64,000 bases of DNA, from NCBI RefSeq assembly GCF_018388425.1, contig NZ_CP074406.1, forward strand, positions 558,001 through 622,000. The letters are read 5' to 3'. Both the position numbers and the translations under genes were made by a program. This DNA is from Nocardioides faecalis. Its GTDB lineage: Bacteria > Actinomycetota > Actinomycetes > Propionibacteriales > Nocardioidaceae. Position 1 is the stretch's first letter; each line of letters opens with the position of its first letter. The notes below the pieces were generated by a model that did no database searches, was not told where the DNA came from, and saw only the letters and a list, made by a program, of their open reading frames with translations. This document shows positions 33,734 to 41,325 of the stretch, piece by piece.

Positions 33734-34528
33734 GTGGGCGCAGTCGGCAGCAACCAGAGCACCAGCCAGAGCCGCAGCGAGAGCGGCAGGAACGTGGTGG
33801 GACCCCGTGCGGTGTTCGGGGTGATCGTGCCCAGCACCAACACGGTGGTGGAGCACGACTACTGGCGTGCCGGCATCGACGGTGTCGCCTTCCGGGCCGG
33901 CTCCATGCACATCCCGAACCCGAACATGAGCGGCGACGACGGGTTCGTCGAGCTCCTCGGCCAGATCCGCGCCTCGATCGACACCGCCGTGCGCGACGTG
34001 CTCACCGCCGAGCCGGACCGGATGGTCATGGGCATGTCGGCCGAGACCTTCTGGGGCGGGGTGGAGGGCAACGCCGCCTTCGAACGTCGCCTGGTCGAGC
34101 GCACCGGGCTGCCGGTCACCACCGGCGCGAGCTCGTGCCGCGCGGCCCTGAGGGCCCTCGGCGTACGACGCATCGCGGTCTTCTCGCCGTACCAGCCCGT
34201 CGCGGACCGCGAGGTGGGCCGCTTCTTCACCGAGGCGGGGTTCGACGTCGCCGCCGTGACCGGTCTGCGCTGCGCCACGGCGCTCGACATCGCCCGGGTT
34301 GGCGAGCAGCGGCTGCGCGAGGTGGTGGCCGAGATCGACGGCCCCGACGTCGAGGCGATCGTGCAGGTCGGCACCAACCTGTCCTTCGTCGGGCTCGCCG
34401 AGCGGCTCGAGAACGAGCTCGGCAAGCCGGTCGTGGCGATCAACGCCGCCACCCTGTGGCACGCGCTGCGCGAGCACGGCATCGGCGACCGCGTCACCGG
34501 CTCCGGGGTGCTGCTGCGCGAGCACTGA
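33734..34528 (+). CDS. Maleate isomerase / Asp-Glu racemase superfamily protein
   Basis: A 264-residue protein of the maleate cis-trans isomerase and arylmalonate decarboxylase group: GVIVPSTNTVVEHDYW near the N-terminus, VERTGLPVTTGASSC and LGVRRIAVFSPYQPVADREV in the middle, and VQVGTNLSFVGLAERLE toward the end. By manual alignment the two family cysteines are replaced (MGMSAE and QVGTNL where Cys would stand), so chemistry may differ from the isomerase. GTG at 33734 is one start; another GTG lies 20 codons downstream, closer to the conserved core. Confidence 0.78.
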   Translation: MGAVGSNQSTSQSRSESGRNVVGPRAVFGVIVPSTNTVVEHDYWRAGIDGVAFRAGSMHIPNPNMSGDDGFVELLGQIRASIDTAVRDVLTAEPDRMVMGMSAETFWGGVEGNAAFERRLVERTGLPVTTGASSCRAALRALGVRRIAVFSPYQPVADREVGRFFTEAGFDVAAVTGLRCATALDIARVGEQRLREVVAEIDGPDVEAIVQVGTNLSFVGLAERLENELGKPVVAINAATLWHALREHGIGDRVTGSGVLLREH

Positions 34529-34574
34529 GCCCCTGCTGGGCGAGTCCTGGGCCGCTGCTGGGCGGAGTCCGGGG
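34529..34574. repeat. Degenerate tandem repeat after the maleate-isomerase-like gene
   Basis: Two imperfect 22-24 base copies (GCCCCTGCTGGGCGAGTCC and GCCGCTGCTGGGCGGAGTCC start them) directly follow the TGA stop. The remaining 200 bases up to the LCP gene show no gene. Confidence 0.5.
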
Positions 34575-34786
34575 CCGCATGTGACCCGGCCCGCAGTGCG
34601 GCCGGGGGATCGGGGGCGATTCGGGATGCTCGCGATCCGGGGCGACAATGGTTGGGCGACCACCGGAGTCACTGCCGGTGACCTACGGTGGGCGTGGCGC
34701 AGCGAAGCGCCGAGGGCCGCTGACTCGGCAGCGCACTCCGACCATGCAGAGTCCCGCCGCGGCGGCCGCACGACCAGGTGAATCAC

Positions 34787-36112
34787 ATGACGCAGGACGT
34801 ACCTCCCGGAACGCCGGGTCAACCGACCCGCCCCGGTGGCAGGGCCCGCCGCGTCCCCACATCGCGTGCCGCGCGTCGTTCGGGCCTCGCCCGGGGCCGA
34901 GGCCGGGGCGGTCGCCGCAAGGCACCGCAGCCCGGCAAGACCGTCTTCCGGGTGATCACCAGCACCCTGCTCGCCCTGGCGCTGGCCACCGGCGTCGGCG
35001 TGGTGCTGGTCTACAACAACTGGAACGGCAACCTCGACCAGGTCGGCATCGCCGGCCAGGTGAAGAACCGCCCCGAGAAGGTCGTCGAGGGCCCCCAGGA
35101 GCCGATGAACATCCTGGTGATGGGCTCCGACAGCCGGGCCGGCAAGGGCAACGGCATCGACGGCGAGACCGGCGGCGGCCTGTCCGACACCACGATCCTG
35201 TTCCACCTCTCCGCGAACCGCGAGTTCGCCTACGGCATCTCCATCCCGCGCGACACCGCCGTGCAGCGGCCCACCTGCTACCACAAGGACGGCAGCGAGA
35301 TCGCCGGCAGCGGCGAGACCTACGTCAAGTGGAACGTCGCCTTCGCCGTCGGCGGACCGGCGTGCACCGTCCAGCAGTTCGAGCAGATCAGCGGCGTGCG
35401 GGTCGACAAGTACGTCGTCGTGGACTTCAACGGGTTCAAGGACATGGTCAACGCCCTCGACGGTGTCGAGGTCTGCATCCCCGAAGACATCAACGACGAG
35501 GTCCGCAAGATCTACCTCAAGGCCGGCACCCGGGAGGTCAAGGGCGACGAGGCGCTGACGTACTTCCGCGTCCGCTACCGCGTCGGCGACGGCACCGACA
35601 CCCAGCGCACGCGGCGTCAGCAGGCGTTCATCGGGTCGATGATCAACAAGGCGCTCACCGCCGGCATGCTGGCCCGCCCGGACCGGCTGGTCAGCTTCAT
35701 GAACGCCTTCTCCTCCTCGCTGAAGACCGACTTCAAGAACATCGCCGAGATGGCGGACCTCGCCGTCACCGCCCGCGGCGTCGGCGCCGAGAACATCAGG
35801 TTCGTCACCACCCCGTGGGGCGGTACCACCAAGGTGTCCGGTGGCGTGGAGTGGACGCCCGACGTCGAGAAGCTGTGGAGCCTGGTCGTCGAGGACAAGC
35901 CGCTGACCTCGGAGTTCCTCAAGGACGCCCTCAGCGCCGCCGACAAGCCCGACGGCTCGAAGCCGCCGGCCACCGGGCCCGCCGACCCCAGCGGCAGCCC
36001 CACGGACACCCCGAGCTCGCCGGTCTCGCCCAGCGACGGGGCGAGCCCGACCGACGAGTCCGGCCAGGGCCTGAGCGTCGACGGCCGCGCCGCCGCCGGC
36101 CTCTGCACCTGA
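34787..36112 (+). CDS. LytR-CpsA-Psr (LCP) family protein
   Basis: 441 residues: a basic cytoplasmic N-terminus, one membrane helix (about residues 50-72), and an extracytoplasmic LCP catalytic domain. LCP motifs include MGSDSRAGKGNG, SDTTILFHLS, SIPRDTAV, DTQRTRRQQAFI and a Ser/Pro-rich C-terminal tail. LCP proteins attach polymers such as arabinogalactan or teichoic acid from lipid carriers to peptidoglycan. The ATG at 34787 has AGGTGA six bases upstream; GTG at 34778 is an alternative. Followed 13 bases later by a small conserved gene. Confidence 0.9.
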   Translation: MTQDVPPGTPGQPTRPGGRARRVPTSRAARRSGLARGRGRGGRRKAPQPGKTVFRVITSTLLALALATGVGVVLVYNNWNGNLDQVGIAGQVKNRPEKVVEGPQEPMNILVMGSDSRAGKGNGIDGETGGGLSDTTILFHLSANREFAYGISIPRDTAVQRPTCYHKDGSEIAGSGETYVKWNVAFAVGGPACTVQQFEQISGVRVDKYVVVDFNGFKDMVNALDGVEVCIPEDINDEVRKIYLKAGTREVKGDEALTYFRVRYRVGDGTDTQRTRRQQAFIGSMINKALTAGMLARPDRLVSFMNAFSSSLKTDFKNIAEMADLAVTARGVGAENIRFVTTPWGGTTKVSGGVEWTPDVEKLWSLVVEDKPLTSEFLKDALSAADKPDGSKPPATGPADPSGSPTDTPSSPVSPSDGASPTDESGQGLSVDGRAAAGLCT

Positions 36113-36125
36113 GGGGAGCGCACCG

Positions 36126-36359
36126 ATGACTGGTCCTGACGAGTCGTCGCAGCAGGCACCGCAGGCGGCACCGCAGGAGGCGGCCCGACCCGAGCCGGAG
36201 TGGAAGCGTCGCCGGCGCCTCGCGGAGATCTTCGGCGACGTCGAGCCCAGCGTCACCAGCGACGAGATCGACCCCGGTGAGCGCAGCGCGGCACGCGCGA
36301 AGGAGTCCGCCTCCGAGCGCTGGCTGAAGTCGCAGGTGCCGCCCCACCACGGAGGGTGA
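36126..36359 (+). CDS. Small conserved protein linked to LCP gene
   Basis: A 77-residue charged protein with Gln/Ala-rich N-terminus, WKRRRRLAEIFGDVEP in the middle and SERWLKSQVPPHHGG at the end. Similar small proteins with the AEIFGD and QVPPHHG motifs follow LCP or neighbouring genes in many actinobacteria; the function is unknown to me. GAGGGGAG precedes the ATG, and it is 13 bases from the LCP stop, so it is likely in the same operon. Confidence 0.75.
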   Translation: MTGPDESSQQAPQAAPQEAARPEPEWKRRRRLAEIFGDVEPSVTSDEIDPGERSAARAKESASERWLKSQVPPHHGG

Positions 36360-36407
36360 GACGGCACCAGGCGTCGCTGTGATCAGCCGACCGTCAGCTC
36401 GGCCGGA

Positions 36408-36815
36408 TCAGACCGGCGGGGGCACCGCCGGACCCGGGCCCTGCGGCGCACCCGGCGCGCCGCCGTTCTGGGCGACGAGCACGTCGCGGATCTCGATGAG
36501 CAGCTCGGTCTCGGTGGGGCCGTTGGCCTCGGCCGGGAAGAACCGCTCCTTCGCCGCGGTGTAGGGCACCACGATCAGGAAGTAGACGATCGCGGACAGG
36601 ATGATGAACGCGATCAGCGCGTTGATGAAGTGCCCGACGTTGACGTCGGAGATCTCGGCGTCGCCGAAGTCGGGCTGGTCGAAGATCTTGCCGATGAACC
36701 CCATCAGGGTCTCGGTGAAGGTGGTCACGACCGCGGCGAACGCGGTGGCGGTGATGAAGGCGACCGCCAGCTCGATCAGGTTTCCCTTCAACAGGAAGTT
36801 CTTGAATCCGGACAT
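36408..36815 (-). CDS. mscL: Large-conductance mechanosensitive channel
   Basis: A 135-residue MscL: N-terminal amphipathic FKNFLLKGNLIELAVAFI, first helix with TATAFAAVVTTFTE, periplasmic loop, second helix FINALIAFIILSAIVYFLIV and a C-terminal charged bundle (AEANGPTETELLIEIRDVL). It forms a homopentameric channel in the inner membrane that opens on hypo-osmotic shock. The tail is extended by a Pro/Gly-rich stretch of about 20 residues. Gene order here parallels Rv0985c of M. tuberculosis. Confidence 0.96.
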   Translation of the reverse strand: MSGFKNFLLKGNLIELAVAFITATAFAAVVTTFTETLMGFIGKIFDQPDFGDAEISDVNVGHFINALIAFIILSAIVYFLIVVPYTAAKERFFPAEANGPTETELLIEIRDVLVAQNGGAPGAPQGPGPAVPPPV

Positions 36816-36867
36816 GTGGTCTCCTCGATCCGGGACACGTGCGCGAGCGCACCGGTAAAAATCGAAA

Positions 36868-37518
36868 CTAGTCGCGCGCCCAGGCGTAAGTCACGTACGA
36901 GCGCACCGAGGCCGCCGTCACCGCCGCGACGTCGACCGCACGCAGGGCGAGGACCACGAGCCGCCCGGCCAGCCCTCCGTCGCCGCTCGTCTCGCGGGGT
37001 GGCACCGCGAGCACGGTGCTCGCCCGGGCCAGTACCTGCGTGCTGCCCGACGTCGGATCGGTGCCGAGCAGGTCGATGCGGTCCCCGACCTGCAGCAGGG
37101 CGGCCTGCGCGGCGTCGGAGAGCCGCACCGGCACCGCCCGCGTGCCCGCCTGCGCCACTCGGGCCAGCCCGGCGCCGAGGAGCCGGACGTCGGTGACCGC
37201 CTCGCCCGCGCGCAGCGGTGCGGCCAGCACCCGGCCGTGCGGGTGGGCCACCGCCCCCTGCGGTACGACGTCCGGCGGCACACCGCGCGCGACGAGGTCG
37301 CCCTCGCCGAGCACTGCCCCGGCCGGCAGGTCGTGCGCCGCGACGAGCAGGGCGGTCGTGGCCGGTGCCGGCGGCGCCAGCGCCCGCAGCGAGGCCGCCA
37401 CGGCCACGCCCAGCAGCGCGACCGCGATCAGCCGCCGTCGGCGCAGCACCCGTCGTCGTACGGCCGTGAGGGCGTCGGCGAGGCGATGACGCAGGTCCGG
37501 GCGGTCGCGAGCATCCAT
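36868..37518 (-). CDS. SAF domain protein, CpaB/RcpC-like
   Basis: 216 residues with a basic N-terminus, one membrane helix (about 30-48, IAVALLGVAVAASLRALA) and a SAF domain: AAHDLPAGAVLGEGDLVARG, then APLRAGEAVTDVRL, RAVPVRLSD and VGDRIDLLG. SAF domains of this kind occur in the Flp pilus assembly protein CpaB and in other exported proteins. There are no pilus genes nearby. It lies 93 bases from the Ruc-type gene on the same strand. Confidence 0.8.
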   Translation of the reverse strand: MDARDRPDLRHRLADALTAVRRRVLRRRRLIAVALLGVAVAASLRALAPPAPATTALLVAAHDLPAGAVLGEGDLVARGVPPDVVPQGAVAHPHGRVLAAPLRAGEAVTDVRLLGAGLARVAQAGTRAVPVRLSDAAQAALLQVGDRIDLLGTDPTSGSTQVLARASTVLAVPPRETSGDGGLAGRLVVLALRAVDVAAVTAASVRSYVTYAWARD

Positions 37519-37611
37519 GCCCGCGACGCTAGGCGGGTCGCGACGCCCCTGCCGGCGTCCTCCACAGGGCCGCCGGTGGCCCCGGGCAAGGGCGCCCGGG
37601 AGAGGGGTGGG

Positions 37612-37953
37612 TCAGGCCGGAGTCGCGGCGCTGCTCGAGCCGGTGCTGCTCGAGGAGCTCGACGAGCCGGCGGACGACGAGCCGGCCGAGCTGGCCGAGC
37701 TGGCCGAGTCAGACGAGCTCGACGAGCCGGAGTCGGAGGAGGTCGCAGAGGCGGCCGGCGTGGTGGCGCTGGAGGAGGAGCGGCTGTCGGTCTTGTAGAA
37801 GCCCGAGCCCTTGAACACGACTCCGACGGAGTTGAACACCTTGCGCAGGCGCCCGTCGCACTCGGGGCAGACGGTCAGCGCGTCGTCGCTGAAGCTCTGC
37901 ACCTGCTCGAAGGCGTGGCCGCAGGCGGTGCAGAGGTACTGGTAGGTCGGCAT
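37612..37953 (-). CDS. FmdB-type zinc ribbon protein, probable Ruc/Rv0991c redox chaperone
   Basis: 113 residues. The N-terminal half is an FmdB zinc ribbon: MPTYQYLCTACGHAFEQVQ and VCPECDGRLRKVFNSVGVVF with two CxxC pairs. The C-terminal 45 residues are almost entirely Ser, Ala, Gly and Thr. This layout matches the serine-rich M. tuberculosis protein Rv0991c (Ruc), reported as an oxidation-activated chaperone co-expressed with hsp60/hsp70. Neighbouring genes (mscL, 5-FTHF ligase, UDP-glucose pyrophosphorylase, moeA) are also as at Rv0985c-Rv0994. A CIRCE element precedes the gene, supporting heat-shock control. Confidence 0.85.
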   Translation of the reverse strand: MPTYQYLCTACGHAFEQVQSFSDDALTVCPECDGRLRKVFNSVGVVFKGSGFYKTDSRSSSSATTPAASATSSDSGSSSSSDSASSASSAGSSSAGSSSSSSSTGSSSAATPA

Positions 37954-37971
37954 CGATGGACTCTCCGCGTG

Positions 37972-37998
37972 TTGGCACTCTCGACTGGCGAGTGCCAA
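37972..37998. promoter_or_regulatory. CIRCE element (HrcA operator) upstream of the Ruc-type gene
   Basis: TTGGCACTC (37972-37980), nine bases, GAGTGCCAA (37990-37998): a perfect inverted repeat with the exact CIRCE spacing (consensus TTAGCACTC-N9-GAGTGCTAA). On the minus strand it lies just downstream of a TAGCAT -10 box (38003-37998), so HrcA binding would block the FmdB/Ruc promoter. Confidence 0.85.
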
Positions 37999-38039
37999 TG
38001 CTATGTCACACGTGGCACAGGCGGCACAATGGCGCCACC

Positions 38040-40700
38040 ATGCATGAGCAGGACGCTGGCGACTCCGCCCAGAAGACCCCGCCGTCTCACCCCGCTCCGG
38101 CGCGCCTGCCGGCGCGGCTCGGCTGGTCCCGCAGCGGCCGCTGGTTGACCGGCATCGCGGTCGTCCTGGTCATCGTCCTGGTGGCCGGTGCGACCACCGC
38201 GTGGGTGGTCGTGCGCAAGCCGTGGCCGCAGACCAGCGGCGAGCTCCAGGTCGCCGGCCTCGACGGCCCGGTGCAGGTCGTGCGCGACGGCGCCGGCGTG
38301 CCGCACATCTACGCCGACTCCATGCACGACCTGATGCTGGCCCAGGGCTTCGTGCACGCCCAGGACCGGTTCTTCGAGATGGACGTACGGCGTCACGCCA
38401 CCGCCGGCCGGCTCGCCGAGCTGTTCGGCGCCGGCGCGCTGGAGAGCGACCTCGTGGTGCGCACGCTGGGCTGGCGCGAGGTGGCCAGCCGCGAGCTCAC
38501 CATGCTGCAGCCCGCTACCCGCGGCGCCCTGGACGCCTACGCCGAGGGGGTCAACGCCTACCTCAAGCAGCGCTCGCCCTCCGAGCTCGCCCTGGAGTAC
38601 TCGCTGCTCGGCCTGACCGGGGTGGCCTACACGCCCGAGCGGTGGAGCGCCGTGGACTCCATCGCCTGGCTCAAGGCCATGGCGTGGGACCTGCGCGGCA
38701 ACCTCGACGAGGAGATCGGCCGGGCGCTCACCGCCGCCACCGTCGGCGACAAGGCCGTCTCCGAGCTCTACCCCGACTACCCCTACGCCGAGCACCCGCC
38801 GGTCGTGGAGCAGGGGGCTGTCGTCCGCGGCAAGTTCGACCAGGGCGCCGACGCACACGGCCGCGCCCTGAGCCGTCCGGTGCCCGGCGGCGCCGGTGCG
38901 GTCCAGGCGCTGGCGCAAGTCGCCGAGGTCCTCGACGGCATGGGGCCGCTGCTGGGCAAGGGCGACGGCCTCGGCAGCAACGCCTGGGTGGTCGACGGCT
39001 CCCACACCACCACCGGCGCACCGATCCTGGCCAACGACCCGCACCTGGGCACCTCGCTGCCGGGCGTGTGGACCCAGGTCGGCCTGCACTGCCGGACCGT
39101 CAGCTCGGCCTGCCCGCTCGACGTGTCCGGCTTCGGGTTCTCCGGCGTGCCGGGCGTCGTCATCGGCCACAACGCGCACATCGCCTGGGGTTTCACCAAC
39201 CTCGGGCCCGATGTCACCGACCTGTTCGTGGAGCGGATCTCGGGCAACAGCTACGAGTACGACGGACGCCGCATCCCGCTCACCCTGCGCACCGAGACCA
39301 TCGAGGTCCGCGACGCCGACCCCGTCGAGCTCACCGTCCGCTCCACCCGCAACGGCCCGCTGCTCAGCGACCTGTCCCGCCTCGCCCAGACCTCCTCCGA
39401 GGTCGAGCTGAGCGCCGACGGCCTGGTGGACCAGGTCGACGGCGTCGCCGCCGCCTCCGGCACCGAGGGGGCCGGCGTCTCCCTGGCCTGGACCGCGCTG
39501 GAACCGCGCCCGACCGCCGACGCCCTGCTCGCCCTCAACGCCGCCGAGGACTTCGACGAGTTCCACGAGGCGCTGCGCGACTTCGCCGCCCCGGGCCAGA
39601 ACATCCTCTACGCCGACACCGAGGGCCACATCGGCTACCAGGCCACCGGCGTGGTCCCGGTCCGCGGCCCCGCGAACGACGGACGCACCCCGGCGCCCGG
39701 CTGGCGCCCGGACGCCGTGTGGACCGGCACGACCGTGCCGTACGACGCGCTGCCCCGGCTGCTCGACCCCGACTCGGGCATCATCGCCACCGCCAACCAG
39801 GCCGTGATCGACCCGCGCCGCTACCCGCCGTTCCTCACCGACGACTGGGACCAGGGCTACCGCTCCACGCGGATCAACGACCTGCTGCGCGCCGAGGAGA
39901 AGCTCGACGTCGCCGCGATGAGCCGGATCCAGCTCGACTCCTTCAGTGCCGTCGCGCAGGCGCTGGTGCCCTACCTGCTCGAGATCGACCTGCCCGGCGG
40001 CTACTACTCCGACGGCCAGAAGCTGCTCGCCGACTGGGACCTGCAGCAGGACGCGGACAGCGCCGCGGCGGCCTACTTCAACGCGGTGTGGCGCGAGGTC
40101 CTCGACGCCACCTTCAGCGACGAGCTGCCCGAGGTGCTCGAGCCGGACGGCTCCGACCGCTGGTTCCGGGTGGTCGCCGACCTGCTGCCCCGCGCCCATA
40201 CCGGCTGGTGGGACGACGTGGAGACCGACGTGGTCGAGGACCGCGACACGATCCTGCGCGCGGCGATGATCGCCGCCCGCGACCAGCTGACCGCACGGCA
40301 GTCACCGAACGCCGAGGAGTGGCGCTGGGGTGCGCTGCACGAGCTCGAGCTGCGCTCGCAGACGCTGGGGGAGTCCGGCATCGGGATCGTCGAGCGGCTG
40401 TTCAACCGCGGCGGCTGGGAGGCCGCCGGCGGCAGCTCGATCGTCAACGCCACCGGCTGGGACGCCCGCGACGGCTTCGAGGTCCGCACCGCGCCGTCGA
40501 TGCGGATGGTGGTGCCGCTCGACGACCTCGACGCCGCCCGCTGGATCAACCTCACCGGCGTCTCCGGACACGCCTTCCACCCGCACTACACCGACCAGAC
40601 CGACCTGTGGGCGCGCGGCGAGACCCTGCCCTGGGCGTTCACCCAGGAGGCCGTGGAGAAGGCCGGCGCCGACGTGCTGGACCTGCAGCCGAGCGACTGA
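38040..40700 (+). CDS. Penicillin acylase family Ntn-hydrolase
   Basis: An 886-residue protein with a membrane anchor (about residues 36-58) and a secreted Ntn-hydrolase body. GVPHIYADSMHDLMLAQGFVHAQDR is the alpha-chain motif; Ser313 in GLGSNAWVV is the autocleavage site and becomes the N-terminal nucleophile of the beta chain. The family hydrolyses beta-lactam side chains, acyl-homoserine lactones or other acyl amides; the natural substrate is undetermined. A CACAAT box lies nine bases upstream of the ATG. It ends five bases before the convergent 5-FTHF cyclo-ligase. Confidence 0.93.
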   Translation: MHEQDAGDSAQKTPPSHPAPARLPARLGWSRSGRWLTGIAVVLVIVLVAGATTAWVVVRKPWPQTSGELQVAGLDGPVQVVRDGAGVPHIYADSMHDLMLAQGFVHAQDRFFEMDVRRHATAGRLAELFGAGALESDLVVRTLGWREVASRELTMLQPATRGALDAYAEGVNAYLKQRSPSELALEYSLLGLTGVAYTPERWSAVDSIAWLKAMAWDLRGNLDEEIGRALTAATVGDKAVSELYPDYPYAEHPPVVEQGAVVRGKFDQGADAHGRALSRPVPGGAGAVQALAQVAEVLDGMGPLLGKGDGLGSNAWVVDGSHTTTGAPILANDPHLGTSLPGVWTQVGLHCRTVSSACPLDVSGFGFSGVPGVVIGHNAHIAWGFTNLGPDVTDLFVERISGNSYEYDGRRIPLTLRTETIEVRDADPVELTVRSTRNGPLLSDLSRLAQTSSEVELSADGLVDQVDGVAAASGTEGAGVSLAWTALEPRPTADALLALNAAEDFDEFHEALRDFAAPGQNILYADTEGHIGYQATGVVPVRGPANDGRTPAPGWRPDAVWTGTTVPYDALPRLLDPDSGIIATANQAVIDPRRYPPFLTDDWDQGYRSTRINDLLRAEEKLDVAAMSRIQLDSFSAVAQALVPYLLEIDLPGGYYSDGQKLLADWDLQQDADSAAAAYFNAVWREVLDATFSDELPEVLEPDGSDRWFRVVADLLPRAHTGWWDDVETDVVEDRDTILRAAMIAARDQLTARQSPNAEEWRWGALHELELRSQTLGESGIGIVERLFNRGGWEAAGGSSIVNATGWDARDGFEVRTAPSMRMVVPLDDLDAARWINLTGVSGHAFHPHYTDQTDLWARGETLPWAFTQEAVEKAGADVLDLQPSD

Positions 40701-40705
40701 GCGGC

Positions 40706-41302
40706 TCAGCGCATCCGCAGCAGCCCGCCGGGCGTCGCCGCCGCGCTCACCGGCCGGTCGTGCGGCTCGGCAGGCACGGCGTCGAGCACCTCGTCGTCGT
40801 AGAGCAGCACGCAGGTGAAGGTGCCCACCGGCACCCGGGACAGCGCACGGTCGTAGGAGCCGCCGCCGCGGCCCAGCCGCATCCCGTCGCGCGAGACCGC
40901 GAGCCCGGGCACCAGCACCACGTCCGCGCCGGCGACGGCGTCCACACCCAGGGTCGGGCCCACCGGCTCGAGCAGACCGCGCCCGGCCGGCGCCAGCGAC
41001 GACTGACCCGCGTAGAGCGCCCAGTCCAGGTCGTTGTCGCGCCGCAGCACCGGCAGCAGCACCCGCTTGCCGGCGTCCGCGAGCCGGTCCAGCAGGGCCG
41101 TCGTACCGGGCTCGGAGCCGACCGAGACGTAGCAGGCGACGGTGGCGGCGCGCCGTACCTCCTCGGTGCCCGCGAGCACGGCGGCGATGGCCCGCGCCGC
41201 GGCACCGACCTCGCTCAGCGGGCGTCGTCGCCGGGCGGTGAGCAGCTGGTCGCGCAGGGCGACCTTGGCGACCGATTCCGGTATCGGGTCACCTGCGCTC
41301 AC
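40706..41302 (-). CDS. 5-formyltetrahydrofolate cyclo-ligase
   Basis: A 198-residue enzyme that converts 5-formyl-THF to 5,10-methenyl-THF with ATP. Recognisable segments: KVALRDQLLTARRRRP, YVSVGSEPGTTALLDRL, VLVPGLAVSRDGMRLGRGGGSYDRAL (the nucleotide/folate site) and PAEPHDRPVSAAATPGGLLR. Its placement beside UDP-glucose pyrophosphorylase and moeA is the order of Rv0992c-Rv0994 in M. tuberculosis. It is transcribed divergently from the pyrophosphorylase, 23 bases apart. Confidence 0.93.
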   Translation of the reverse strand: MSAGDPIPESVAKVALRDQLLTARRRRPLSEVGAAARAIAAVLAGTEEVRRAATVACYVSVGSEPGTTALLDRLADAGKRVLLPVLRRDNDLDWALYAGQSSLAPAGRGLLEPVGPTLGVDAVAGADVVLVPGLAVSRDGMRLGRGGGSYDRALSRVPVGTFTCVLLYDDEVLDAVPAEPHDRPVSAAATPGGLLRMR

Positions 41303-41312
41303 AGGGCAAGCC

Positions 41313-41325
41313 TACGATCGGCGGC
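41313..41325 (+). promoter_or_regulatory. Leaderless promoter of the UDP-glucose pyrophosphorylase gene
   Basis: TACGAT (41313-41318) ends seven bases before ATG 41326. The 23-base gap to the divergent gene leaves no room for a separate leader. Confidence 0.45.
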
